From assembly GCA_964581115.1 (NCBI GenBank), contig CAZOMY010000049.1, positions 1-18,839 on the forward strand: 18,839 nt of DNA, given 5' to 3'. The notes beneath the pieces were generated by a model. That model was given only the letters and a program-made list of their open reading frames with translations. It was not told the DNA's origin and searched no databases. A program made the position numbers and the translations under genes. Numbering within the stretch: position 1 is the stretch's first letter; every line of letters starts with the position of its first letter. This DNA comes from 2-02-FULL-55-14 sp964581115. Its GTDB lineage: Bacteria; Bacteroidota; Ignavibacteria; UBA10030. Shown one piece after another: positions 7,542 through 16,008 of the stretch.

Positions 7542-10322
7542 ATGAACTCCCTCCTCGGCCCCGCCTCCCGGTATCCAGGTCGTTGCTCACGACTGATGAG
7601 GGCTTTCGGCATTGTGCTCGTCGTCGTTCTCCTACCGGCCATCGGATCGGCCCAGAGTCTTCGCGAGACAACCTTGCCTTCCCTTGGACCCGGAAAGACG
7701 CTGGAGGAGATCTTTCGGGAGATTGAGCGGCAGACCTCGTTCCGGTTCACGTATGATGTGGCCGAAGTGCCGCTGTCCGCCACGCTGTCGGGCGGGACGC
7801 CCAGCGGCAATCTGCTCCAGGTTCTGCGTGGACTCGCCCGGGAATTCAGTCTGGTCTTCACACAAATAGACAACCAACTCGTCGTCCGCAGGTCGGCCGG
7901 AGATCCAGGTGAGTCCGTACGGGAGTCGGGCACGATCCGAGGCAGGGTCATCGACCGGACGTCGGGATCGCCGCTGGTCGGAGCAAACGTGCTCCTGCAA
8001 GGAACGAGCCGGGGTGCCTCGGCCGACGAGAACGGACGCTTCAGCATCACGAACGTCAATTCGGGAGAGTACACGCTTCTGGCTCGATACGTCGGCTATC
8101 TCTCCCGAAGCGAGGTGGCGACGGTGACCGGAGGGGAGGTGACCGAGATCTCCATCGGGCTCGACCAGTCGATGATCACGGTCGACGAGGTTGTTCAGAC
8201 CGGCACGTTCAGCCAGCGCGAAAAGAAGGAGATGGCAAATCCTATCACGGTCTTGCCAATGTCCACGATCCGCCAGGCGATGCCGGCGGTCACGAACTTG
8301 ACCGACATCCTCTCGACGAATGTTCCGGGCTATTTCGATGATGCCACGAGCGGATTCAACTTCGCTTCGACGACCAATCCGATCATCCGTGGGTCTTCGA
8401 GTTCCTCCGGCAAGCAATTGGTGATCTATATCGACGGGATCCCGGTTTCGAACGAATCCTACAAGCAATCATCGCCCTACACGGCCGTCGCGATCAACGG
8501 CACGCCGCCGGTGAGCCAGCAGCAGGACATCAACAAGCTCGTCAACCTTAACGACGTCGAACGGATCGAGGTCTTGCGCGGGCCGATGGCGTCAACGCTG
8601 TACGGGTCGGGGGCCGGCAACGGGGTGATCAATATCATTACGAAAAAGTCGTCGGTGAACCGGACCCGCGCGTCGCTCCTGCTCACACGATCGAGCGTTT
8701 CGGACATCTACTCCGACGGCGACCCGACCAAAAGCAACCAGGTACTGACGCTGGCGGGTGGTTCGGGGCAAGTGGGCTACAACCTGGGGCTCTCGCGGCT
8801 GACGCGCGATTACACCTATCAACCGACGGCCATTCCGGCGTACGTGTCGTGGTCGGGCAACGCCGGCACCAAGCTGAACCTGGAGGCGGTGCTCGTCGAC
8901 ACTCGGTTTGATTACATGGCTACGACGAGCGGTGCTCAATCGGTCTCGAAGATGTGGCAGAAGTATGCCGAAGAGCGCGGCTGGGACAGCGTGCCGTCTC
9001 CTTCGGCGGCAAATTGGAAGATGGATAACAAGACCTTCAACGCCAGCATGATCCTGAAGCACATGATCATGCCGAACTGGTTCCATTCCGTATTGTTCGG
9101 CTATAACTCGTATCAGCAGGACCAGTATGACTTCGCGGCTCCCTCGTCCGCGAACCGCTGGCGCGTGTCGACGACGACGATGGCGAAGAACTCGGTGCGG
9201 TACTTTTCCAACTACTTCACGCCCTTGTTCGATGACCTCAAGTTCGACGTCACCGCGGGGTTTGAATACTGGAGGTCGAATTACGACAACGCGACCCTTT
9301 ATACCGCCAAGCCCTACGACGGACAGCTGGCCGGACAGACGATTCTCAATGTGCCGGGGTCGACGCGCACGTACCGGCGCGACGAGAACTGGGGCTATTT
9401 TGCCGAGACCGTCATAGGGTACGCGGGGCGGGCGTTCTTGACGGCGGGTGGGCGGATGGAGCGGAGCAGCAACATCACCGCCAACGGCGGAAAGACGCTG
9501 GCCCCACGGGCCGGACTCTCGTACGTCCAGCAATTCGACGAGGTCACCGTCAAACCTCGCTTCTCCATCGGAAGCACGGTCACGCCGCCACGATGGGAAC
9601 AGGTGGTCGGGGTGGTCTCCTCGTCCGTGACGGTCCTGCCGAACAACTCCCTCCGGGCGGAGAAGAACGCCGGATACGAAGTGGGCGCCGATCTCTTCTA
9701 CGCCGACCTCGCGACGATGGAGCTGACATATTACAGCCAGGTGGCCAGCGACCTGATCTTCCTCGAGACCCTTCCCACGACGCCGGGGCAGCCGGCTCAG
9801 CAGCAGTACATCAACATCGGCCGGGTCACGAACAAAGGCTTCGAAGTGACCGGCTCGATCGCGCTCACGCCATTTCAGGTGCGATTCACATATACGGCCC
9901 TTGACAATCGCTATGGAGCCGGCTATGTCGGATACAACGAAGGCGAACGGGTGCTCAATTCTCCGAGGATCATCGCCAACGCGTCGGTAGCGTACATGCT
10001 GCCCGATGTCTTCTCGCTGACCTCCAAACCGTCGTCGTTGAGCGTGCAGGTGCACCACCGCGGCACGATGCGGACGACGGAGCAGCTGCTCTACTACTAT
10101 GACGAGCAGTTCCGACCCGATCATCCGGTCGCTCCCTCGCCAACACCCATCATCGACGCCGGGTCCTACACCCTCCTGAATGCGAGCATGACGTACTGGG
10201 TGACCGACGTTGCGCGCGTGCTCTTCGAGCTACGCAACATCGCCAACACTCAAGTGGTGCGCGGTTTGCTCTATCCGCTCGTCGGCCGGGAGATTACGGC
10301 CGGCGTCGCCTTAGAGTTCTGA
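7542..10322 (+). CDS. STN-domain TonB-dependent outer-membrane receptor (SusC-like architecture, no SusD)
   Basis: The product has 926 residues. The signal peptide is at 19-38 (MRAFGIVLVVVLLPAIGSAQ); the ATG at 7596, encoding M19, is an equally plausible start. Residues about 50-118 form an STN signalling domain (GPGKTLEEIFREIERQTSFRF; LLQVLRGLAREFSLVF; NQLVVRR). Residues about 130-208 form a carboxypeptidase-regulatory-like domain (TIRGRVIDRTSGSPLVGANV; ENGRFSI; YVGY). A TonB-box-like segment follows at 211-222 (MITVDEVVQTGT). The plug runs to about 370 (VIYIDGIPV; ERIEVLRGPMASTLYGSGAG). The rest is the beta-barrel, ending in ALEF with the C-terminal Phe expected of a barrel inserted by BamA. 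It should import a ligand with TonB energy and report binding to FecR through STN. The next gene is not SusD but a TlpA-type protein, so a glycan-utilisation role is not indicated. Ligand unknown: siderophore, metal complex or peptide are all possible. Confidence 0.9.
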   Translation: MNSLLGPASRYPGRCSRLMRAFGIVLVVVLLPAIGSAQSLRETTLPSLGPGKTLEEIFREIERQTSFRFTYDVAEVPLSATLSGGTPSGNLLQVLRGLAREFSLVFTQIDNQLVVRRSAGDPGESVRESGTIRGRVIDRTSGSPLVGANVLLQGTSRGASADENGRFSITNVNSGEYTLLARYVGYLSRSEVATVTGGEVTEISIGLDQSMITVDEVVQTGTFSQREKKEMANPITVLPMSTIRQAMPAVTNLTDILSTNVPGYFDDATSGFNFASTTNPIIRGSSSSSGKQLVIYIDGIPVSNESYKQSSPYTAVAINGTPPVSQQQDINKLVNLNDVERIEVLRGPMASTLYGSGAGNGVINIITKKSSVNRTRASLLLTRSSVSDIYSDGDPTKSNQVLTLAGGSGQVGYNLGLSRLTRDYTYQPTAIPAYVSWSGNAGTKLNLEAVLVDTRFDYMATTSGAQSVSKMWQKYAEERGWDSVPSPSAANWKMDNKTFNASMILKHMIMPNWFHSVLFGYNSYQQDQYDFAAPSSANRWRVSTTTMAKNSVRYFSNYFTPLFDDLKFDVTAGFEYWRSNYDNATLYTAKPYDGQLAGQTILNVPGSTRTYRRDENWGYFAETVIGYAGRAFLTAGGRMERSSNITANGGKTLAPRAGLSYVQQFDEVTVKPRFSIGSTVTPPRWEQVVGVVSSSVTVLPNNSLRAEKNAGYEVGADLFYADLATMELTYYSQVASDLIFLETLPTTPGQPAQQQYINIGRVTNKGFEVTGSIALTPFQVRFTYTALDNRYGAGYVGYNEGERVLNSPRIIANASVAYMLPDVFSLTSKPSSLSVQVHHRGTMRTTEQLLYYYDEQFRPDHPVAPSPTPIIDAGSYTLLNASMTYWVTDVARVLFELRNIANTQVVRGLLYPLVGREITAGVALEF

Positions 10323-10345
10323 ACGCACGGCGATCTCCGACGGCG

Positions 10346-12343
10346 ATGACCATGCGATCCCCGACCTTTATCCACACTTCCTCGAATCGACCCATGCGCG
10401 GCGCCGCCAGTGTGTCACTTTCGCTTCTGTTGCTTGCGGGAACGCTTCCCGGGCAGTCGGTGATCACCTCCGACCGGTCGGCATACGCTTTCGACCTCAA
10501 CACGCTCCTCACGGTCCGGCCGGCCAAACCCGTCGCCGGAGACAGCCTGCAGGTTCTGTTCGACCCGCGCCGAACGATACTGGAGAAAGCGTCGGACCTG
10601 TTCATGACGACCGTCTTCTACGCAGACTCCGTCGCCGACGTCCGTTCCATTCCGATGGTCCGACAGGGAGAGCACTGGACGGCTTCACTGCCGGTCCCCG
10701 CCGACGTAAGCCTCCTGGGCTTGAAGTTCGAGAACGAAGAAGCCGAGGTCGTCAACAACATCAGCGGATACTTCGTGCCGATGCACGACGCCGCGGGAAC
10801 ACGCACGCTTCGCGCAACGCTGGGTCTCTTGACGGCCCGGACCGAATGGGGGCGCTACATCGGCTTTTCGGGTGGCAAGGACCCTGAGGCGCTCAAGGAG
10901 CTTGCGTCGATCCTGGAGGCGCATCCCGAATACCGACCGCGGATGATCAATACCTTCATGCGGCTTGCGGTGCGGAATCGGGACCGAGGCGAGAACGCGG
11001 CGGCGGAAGCGCTCGTCGACGAATACAAGTCGAAATATGCCGTCACCGAAGCGGACTACATCAATCTGGCGTATGGCTACAACCTGCTCAGCAAAGCGTC
11101 GAAGATGGCGGCCCTCGTCGTCGAGGCGCGCACAAAGTTTCCCGGAGGGTATTTTGACCAGAACGAACGCCAGCGCCTCATCCTGCAGGAGAAGGATGTT
11201 GCGAAGCAACTGTCGCTCCTCGAAGATGCGGCACGTCAGGGGGCACCGGGCCAATTGGTGACTCGAAGCCTCTCCCTCATCGTGCACAACGTCTTGAAGG
11301 CCAAGGACGAGGCGAAGATCCGCGAGATTGTCAGCCGGTTCAGCGACCGGCTCACTCCAGAGCTGCTAATGACCATTTCCAAAGACACCAGGAATGCGGA
11401 CGAGTTCCCGGAGCTCGTCGACTTTGCCGAGGACATGGCGCGGCTCGCCGTCACCCGGGCCGAGGCGGAATTGCAATCTCCCACAACACCCAAGCCGGAA
11501 TTCACGTCAGACCTGACCTGGAAACGACAGCGGCGCACTTCGCTCATCTGGGCCTACATCGGCCTCGGCAACCTCCTCGTCGGGCGAAACCGCGACGCCG
11601 AGGCCCTGGAGACCTTCGACCGGATGGCGGCGCTGACGCCGCTGGAGACCTTCAAGAATGAGGAGATGATGGAGAACTACGCTCGCGCCCTCGTCTCAGG
11701 CAAGCGGTATGACGACGCCGAACGGATCATCGAGCATGCGATCCGCACCGAACGCGTCACCTCAGCCATGAAGGGGACGCTACGGACCGTGTACCTGCAA
11801 CGCTATGGCAATGACGAGCGATACCTCCAGGTCGTCGCGGGGTTCGAAAAGAAGCTGATGGACCGCCTGAAGGCGGAGGTGAAGCCAAAATTCGTCGACA
11901 AGCCGTCATTCCCGTTCACCCTCAAAGACCTGGATGGCCGGGCGGTCTCGTTGTCGTCACTCCAAGGCAAGATCGTGATCCTCGACTTCTGGGCGACCTG
12001 GTGCGCGCCGTGCCTGGCGTCGTTCCCCGGCATGCAGAAGGCCGTCGACCGGTTCGCGGGCGACACCAACGTCGTGTTCTTGTTCATCAACACGTCGGAA
12101 AAGGGGAAGGACATCGATAAACGGGTCGCCAGCTTTGTCGCGTCGAAGAAATACTCCTTCCGGGTCCTGCTCGACGGCGACTACAACGTGCGCGACGCGT
12201 ACGAGGCCCGAAGCATTCCGCACAAGTTCTTCATCGATCAGAAGGGAAGGATTCGGCTCCGCACCGTCGGCTATTCGGGGAGCCCGGATCGGCTGGTGGA
12301 CGAGATCGCCGCTGTCATCGAGCTTCTGAAAGAAGCTTCGTAA
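10346..12343 (+). CDS. Exported protein with Ig-like, helical-repeat and TlpA-like thioredoxin domains
   Basis: The product has 665 residues from 10346. The signal sequence lies around residues 17-37 (MRGAASVSLSLLLLAGTLPG), so the ATG at 10394 is a good alternative start; neither has an SD. Residues about 45-155 look like a beta-sandwich (Ig-like) domain ending in NNISGYFVPMHD. Residues about 160-510 are mostly helical with TPR-like spacing (ALEALVDEYKSKY-style pairs; GNLLVGRNRDAEALETFDRM). Residues about 515-665 form the thioredoxin fold: FPFTLKDLDGRAVSLSSLQG, WATWCAPC with C553 and C556, and a cis-Pro at 625 in SIPHKFFID. This matches periplasmic TlpA/ResA-type thiol-disulfide oxidoreductases, much longer than a plain TlpA of about 180 residues. 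It starts 23 bp after the STN receptor and ends 8 bp before the delta-60 gene. DsbD in the same gene run is a natural electron donor. The substrate is unknown. Confidence 0.88.
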   Translation: MTMRSPTFIHTSSNRPMRGAASVSLSLLLLAGTLPGQSVITSDRSAYAFDLNTLLTVRPAKPVAGDSLQVLFDPRRTILEKASDLFMTTVFYADSVADVRSIPMVRQGEHWTASLPVPADVSLLGLKFENEEAEVVNNISGYFVPMHDAAGTRTLRATLGLLTARTEWGRYIGFSGGKDPEALKELASILEAHPEYRPRMINTFMRLAVRNRDRGENAAAEALVDEYKSKYAVTEADYINLAYGYNLLSKASKMAALVVEARTKFPGGYFDQNERQRLILQEKDVAKQLSLLEDAARQGAPGQLVTRSLSLIVHNVLKAKDEAKIREIVSRFSDRLTPELLMTISKDTRNADEFPELVDFAEDMARLAVTRAEAELQSPTTPKPEFTSDLTWKRQRRTSLIWAYIGLGNLLVGRNRDAEALETFDRMAALTPLETFKNEEMMENYARALVSGKRYDDAERIIEHAIRTERVTSAMKGTLRTVYLQRYGNDERYLQVVAGFEKKLMDRLKAEVKPKFVDKPSFPFTLKDLDGRAVSLSSLQGKIVILDFWATWCAPCLASFPGMQKAVDRFAGDTNVVFLFINTSEKGKDIDKRVASFVASKKYSFRVLLDGDYNVRDAYEARSIPHKFFIDQKGRIRLRTVGYSGSPDRLVDEIAAVIELLKEAS

Positions 12344-12347
12344 GGGA
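12342..12347 (+). promoter_or_regulatory. Ribosome binding site AAGGGA overlapping the upstream stop
   Basis: AAGGGA begins inside the TAA of the TlpA-like gene (12341-12343). It lies 4 nt before the ATG at 12352 and 10 nt before the in-frame ATG at 12358, so either could be used; the difference is two residues. The overlap with the stop codon suggests translational coupling of the two genes. Confidence 0.6.
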
Positions 12348-12351
12348 TGGA

Positions 12352-13953
12352 ATGTCCATGAGATCCTCACCAGTATCCTGGAGCCTCGCCCTGGCGGCGG
12401 TCCTGTTGGCGCTTCCGATCGTTGCGCGGGCACAGCTAAGCGCGGCACTCGACTCGACGTTTGGCGCGGGCGGCACGGTCACGACGCCTTTTGGAGCGGC
12501 CGGGGACCTGGCGTACGCGGTCGTCGTCCAACCCGACGGAAAGATCGTCGCAGGCGGCGCGGCAAATATCGGCGGGAACGACGACTTTGCCCTGGTACGA
12601 TACAACTCCAACGGATCGATCGACTCCACTTTCGGCACCGCCGGCAGGGTGACAACGGCGATCGGGACCTCAACCGAGACCATCTACGCCCTTGCGCTAC
12701 AGCCCGACGGCAAGATCATTGCGGCGGGCGTCAGCATTCAGACCGGCTCTCAGCGCGACTATGCCCTCGTGCGATACCATCCCGACGGCCGCATCGACAG
12801 CACGTTCGGCACGAACGGTGTGACGATCACGTTTCTCTCCACCACGATCGACTACCTCTACGCGATGGCCCTGCGCCCCGACGGCAAGATCCTCGTGGCC
12901 GGGAGCGCGAACGACGGCACGCAGGCAAATTTCACGCTGATCCGCTACGGGTCGGACGGGAGGATCGACACGACGTTCGCCACGAGAGGGATGGCGACGG
13001 TGAACTTTGGTGCCTCATCGACGGCTCGTGCGATCGCATTGCGGAGCGATGGCAAGATCGTCGTCGCCGGCAATGCGAACAATGGAGCCGACCAGGACAT
13101 TGCCGTGGCGGTATTCGACAGCACCGGCGCTCCGTTCACCGGGTTCAATTCGACAGGACGCGCGACGACGCCGATCGGCACGTTGAACGACTTTGGCTAT
13201 GCCATGTTCATCCAGCCCGACGACAAGATCGTCGTGGCCGGTTCCTCTCGGGTCGGATCATTTGATAATGTGGCGTTGGTCCGATTCAATGCGAACGGCA
13301 CGCTTGACGAGACCTTCGGCACGGGCGGGAAGGTGGTGTCGGGCATCGGGACGGAAAAATCGGTTGCTTGGGCTGCCGTCGATCTCGGACCTCAGGGTAT
13401 CCTAGTTGGCGGGCAGGTCTCAACCTCCAGCACGGGGCAGTTCCTCCTCGCACTCTACACGCCCTTGGGCGTCCTCGATGCCTCCTTCGGCACGAACGGA
13501 AGCGTCATCACGCCCATGGGCAATGGCGCCGGGTGGGCTTACGCACTCGGAATGCAACCCGACGGAAAGGTTGTGCTTGCCGGATATGCACAGGTGCAGG
13601 GCGCAAACCTGACGAATGACTTCGCCGTCGTCCGGTACATGGGGGCCTTTGTGCCGACGGGCGTCGAGAACGGCGGATCGTCGATCCCGCATTCAATATC
13701 GCTCGAGCAGAACTATCCGAACCCGTTCAACCCGGCGACTCAACTTGTGTTCAAGATCCCGGAGGCCGGCAGGGTGCGCTTGTCGGTGTTCGATCTCCTG
13801 GGTCGGGAGGTCGCCGTTCTGCTTGATGACGAGCGGCCGGCGGGGACCCACACGGCCCGGTGGGACGCACCGTCGATGAAAAGCGGCGTCTACTTCGCCC
13901 AGCTGCAAAGCCATGGCCGCAGACTGACGAAGAAGATGACCCTCGTGCGTTGA
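12352..13953 (+). CDS. Secreted delta-60 repeat protein with T9SS type A sorting domain
   Basis: The product has 533 residues. Residues 1-28 are a signal peptide (ALAAVLLALPIVARAQ). Seven tandem delta-60-type repeats start near residues 33, 90, 148, 205, 261, 318 and 375 and end near 431, each 56-58 residues. The consensus is a 'DSTFGTxG' segment followed by 'QPDGKIVVAG' and an 'ALVRY' strand. Repeat 5 has lost the DSTFG signature (FTGFNSTGR) and repeat 6 the PDGK motif (LGPQGILVGG). Seven such units would suit a seven-bladed beta-propeller, though the fold is inferred. Residues about 446-533 are a T9SS type A sorting domain (LEQNYPNPFNPATQLVF; FDLLGREV; GVYFAQL; basic end), so it should cross the outer membrane and be displayed or released. 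The gene starts 8 bp after the TlpA-like gene and ends 37 bp before dsbD, tying it to the redox genes. No mature-domain cysteine or catalytic motif was seen; a binding or scaffold role is likeliest. Confidence 0.9.
   Translation: MSMRSSPVSWSLALAAVLLALPIVARAQLSAALDSTFGAGGTVTTPFGAAGDLAYAVVVQPDGKIVAGGAANIGGNDDFALVRYNSNGSIDSTFGTAGRVTTAIGTSTETIYALALQPDGKIIAAGVSIQTGSQRDYALVRYHPDGRIDSTFGTNGVTITFLSTTIDYLYAMALRPDGKILVAGSANDGTQANFTLIRYGSDGRIDTTFATRGMATVNFGASSTARAIALRSDGKIVVAGNANNGADQDIAVAVFDSTGAPFTGFNSTGRATTPIGTLNDFGYAMFIQPDDKIVVAGSSRVGSFDNVALVRFNANGTLDETFGTGGKVVSGIGTEKSVAWAAVDLGPQGILVGGQVSTSSTGQFLLALYTPLGVLDASFGTNGSVITPMGNGAGWAYALGMQPDGKVVLAGYAQVQGANLTNDFAVVRYMGAFVPTGVENGGSSIPHSISLEQNYPNPFNPATQLVFKIPEAGRVRLSVFDLLGREVAVLLDDERPAGTHTARWDAPSMKSGVYFAQLQSHGRRLTKKMTLVR
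12448..13644 (+). repeat. Seven tandem delta-60 coding repeats, about 171 bp each
   Basis: Seven in-frame units of 168-174 bp encode the delta-60 repeats. The best conserved DNA is around the PDGKI-encoding part (cccgacggaaagatcgtc and variants, for example at 12532, 12703, 12874 and 13045). Divergence between units is high enough that recent slippage is unlikely. Confidence 0.8.
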
Positions 13954-13990
13954 TGTTCGGGCAGACCGAAAGCCATCGAACGCAAACAGA

Positions 13991-15823
13991 ATGAGTATGA
14001 AGAGACAAACGCTGACATTGATCACGATGCTGACGGTCGCGGCGGGAACACTCCTAGCGCAGGCCCCGACACCGGTGGCAATCTACGTCAAACCCACCGC
14101 GGTGAAGGTGGGGGCCGGTGAGAAGTTCCAGGTGGTTCTGACGGCGGTCATCAAGAAGCCATGGCATATCAACTCCGACCGGCCGCATGACGAGATGCTC
14201 ATCCCCACCACCCTCTCGGCAGAGGGCACGGGGGTCACGCTCGCGGCCGTGGCCTTCCCCAAGGCTCACGACGTCAAGCTGGCGTTCTCAGAAAAGCCGG
14301 TCTCGGTCTTTGAGGAAAGCGCGGACTTCAAGCTCACGTTCCAGGTCGCACCGTCGGCACCCGCGGGCGCTCAGTCGTTCGACATCACGTTCGATTTCCA
14401 GGCCTGCAACGACGTCAGCTGTCTGGCGCCGGACGCGCTCACGGTCTCGCTCGACGTGACCGTGGAACCGGTGAAGAAAGAGGTGCCGGCTTCCGTTCCG
14501 CCCGCACCGGAGAAACCAAGAACTGCCGCTCCGCAGACGACACCCAGTGACACGACCGACGTCTCACCTGCCGATACGGTCAGTTCCGTCGTCGCGTCCG
14601 AGCCTCCGGCGACCGTCACGACCAGCGACGCCGAAGCATCCTTGTTCGACGGGCAGGGGCTGCTGGTCAGTCTCATGGTCATCTTTCTTGGAGGCCTCGC
14701 TCTGAATCTGACGCCGTGCGTGTATCCTCTTATTCCGATCACGATCGGATACTTCGGCGGACAGAGCGAAGGGAGCACGGGACGCCTGTTCCTTCTCGGC
14801 CTTCTCTACATGCTCGGAATGGCGCTCACGTATTCCGTGGTGGGCGTGGTGACGGCTCTCAGTGGCGCCATGTTCGGCACCCTGCTCCAGAACGTCTACG
14901 TCATCATCGGCATCGCAGCGTTGTTCGTCGTGCTCGCGCTCAGCCAGTTCGGCGTATATGAATTCAAGCTGCCAGATTCCTGGACGGCAGCCGCGGGTGG
15001 GGCTCGCACCGGACTCTACGGGGCCTTCTTCATGGGCCTGACGATGGGCATCGTCGCGGCGCCGTGCATTGGTCCGTTCGTACTCGGGCTCGTCACGTAT
15101 GTCGCGGCAAAAGGGGACCCGATGCTGGGATTCCTGATGTTCTTCGTCCTGGCGCTGGGTCTCGGCCTCCCGTATCTCTTCCTGGTACTCTTCTCGGGCA
15201 AGATCAAAAGCCTTCCCCGGTCGGGTGAATGGATGGAGGGAGTGAAGCACGTGTTTGGATTCCTTCTTCTCGGGATGGCCGTATACTTCATCGGCCCCGT
15301 ACTGCCGAACGCGTTCCGGACACATGCGCTTCCGGTCTTCGGCCTGCTGGCGGCGGCGATCCTGCTGTTCTTTGACACGAAGGGCAACAGCGTTCGTGCC
15401 TTCCACTGGTTCAAAGTGGCCTTTTCGGTCGTGGTGCTGGCTGTGTCCGCCTACGCGATGGTCCCGTCGCAGCGCACCGAGCCCGAGTGGCAGGCCTTTA
15501 CGGAAGAGCGCTTCGACGCTTCCACCCGCAATGGCGAGCGGATGATCATCGACATCTACGCCGAATGGTGCATCCCCTGCAAAGAACTGGATGCGCGGAC
15601 GTTCTCCGACCCGCGCGTCGTCGACGCGTTCAATCGGTTCACGGCTTACAAGGTCGACGTGACGCAGGCGGGATCGGAAGAGACGAAACGGCGCACGGAG
15701 CAGTTCCGGGTCGTCGGCGTGCCGACGGTGCTGATCATCGACGCGCAGGGCAGAGAGGTCGAACGGATCACGGGATTCGTCGATGCTGAGGAATTCCTGA
15801 GGCGGATGCGGCCGGCGATGTGA
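13991..15823 (+). CDS. dsbD: Thiol:disulfide interchange protein DsbD (full length)
   Basis: The product has 610 residues; the signal peptide is at 1-24 (an ATG at 13997 is also in frame). The N-terminal periplasmic domain at about 25-160 carries C139 and C144 (FQACNDVSCLAP), the pair that passes electrons to periplasmic partners. A Pro/Thr/Ala-rich linker spans about 162-213. The membrane domain at about 222-490 has eight likely helices and the intramembrane pair C243 (NLTPCVYPL) and C359 (AAPCIGPF). The C-terminal thioredoxin domain at about 497-610 carries C527 and C530 (AEWCIPC) and cis-Pro at 578 (VGVPTV). All three redox pairs are intact, so it should move reducing equivalents from cytoplasmic thioredoxin to the periplasm. 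It closes the gene run that holds the TlpA-like protein, its probable client. The short form CcdA is excluded by the flanking domains. Confidence is high for family and mechanism; the client is inferred. Confidence 0.95.
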   Translation: MSMKRQTLTLITMLTVAAGTLLAQAPTPVAIYVKPTAVKVGAGEKFQVVLTAVIKKPWHINSDRPHDEMLIPTTLSAEGTGVTLAAVAFPKAHDVKLAFSEKPVSVFEESADFKLTFQVAPSAPAGAQSFDITFDFQACNDVSCLAPDALTVSLDVTVEPVKKEVPASVPPAPEKPRTAAPQTTPSDTTDVSPADTVSSVVASEPPATVTTSDAEASLFDGQGLLVSLMVIFLGGLALNLTPCVYPLIPITIGYFGGQSEGSTGRLFLLGLLYMLGMALTYSVVGVVTALSGAMFGTLLQNVYVIIGIAALFVVLALSQFGVYEFKLPDSWTAAAGGARTGLYGAFFMGLTMGIVAAPCIGPFVLGLVTYVAAKGDPMLGFLMFFVLALGLGLPYLFLVLFSGKIKSLPRSGEWMEGVKHVFGFLLLGMAVYFIGPVLPNAFRTHALPVFGLLAAAILLFFDTKGNSVRAFHWFKVAFSVVVLAVSAYAMVPSQRTEPEWQAFTEERFDASTRNGERMIIDIYAEWCIPCKELDARTFSDPRVVDAFNRFTAYKVDVTQAGSEETKRRTEQFRVVGVPTVLIIDAQGREVERITGFVDAEEFLRRMRPAM

Positions 15824-15999
15824 GTTCCAACACTTTGCTGTCGACTCGAGAGAGTTGGCCGTGCGAAGGTGAATCTCACAGCGGACACGCTGCGGATGAG
15901 TGGCTTCGCAATGTTGAGAGGAGCACACTTCACAGAAGCATCATGTGTCGCCGCAACCTTTGGAGGGATCTTCGCGTACATTGCGCGCATCCGCTCTCC

Positions 16000-16004
16000 G
16001 AGGA
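16000..16004 (+). promoter_or_regulatory. Shine-Dalgarno-like GAGGA
   Basis: GAGGA ends 4 nt before the ATG at 16009, where a signal peptide begins. It supports this start over the in-frame GTG at 15820, which overlaps the dsbD stop and would add 63 residues with no signal-peptide or domain character. Confidence 0.6.
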
Positions 16005-16008
16005 CCGC

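Larger units (their letters stand above)
5867..15823 (+). other. Probable operon: sigma / FecR / STN-TonB receptor / TlpA / delta-60 / DsbD
   Basis: Six genes run in one direction with gaps of 86, 53, 23, 8 and 37 bp and no obvious terminator between them. The first three form an ECF sigma/anti-sigma/STN-receptor signalling set; the last three are exported or membrane proteins, two of them thiol-redox. The 166-bp gap before and 185-bp gap after set the boundaries. Co-transcription is inferred from spacing and order. The 86- and 53-bp gaps could hold internal promoters, and the sigma/FecR pair may be transcribed separately from the rest. Confidence 0.6.

Noticed and set aside
8592..10124. 510-residue minus-strand open frame opposite the STN receptor
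   Set aside because: It mirrors a confident plus-strand gene in G+C-rich DNA, is rich in Arg, His, Val and Gly, and has no domain, signal peptide or SD site.
14564..15928. 454-residue minus-strand open frame opposite dsbD
   Set aside because: It is the antisense shadow of a gene with all DsbD motifs; its translation is a low-complexity charged sequence.
15955..15990. Bacteroidota-type promoter (TTTG ... TACATTGC) before the second receptor
   Set aside because: The spacer of about 14 bp is shorter than the expected 19-21 bp and the second element matches TAnnTTTG poorly.
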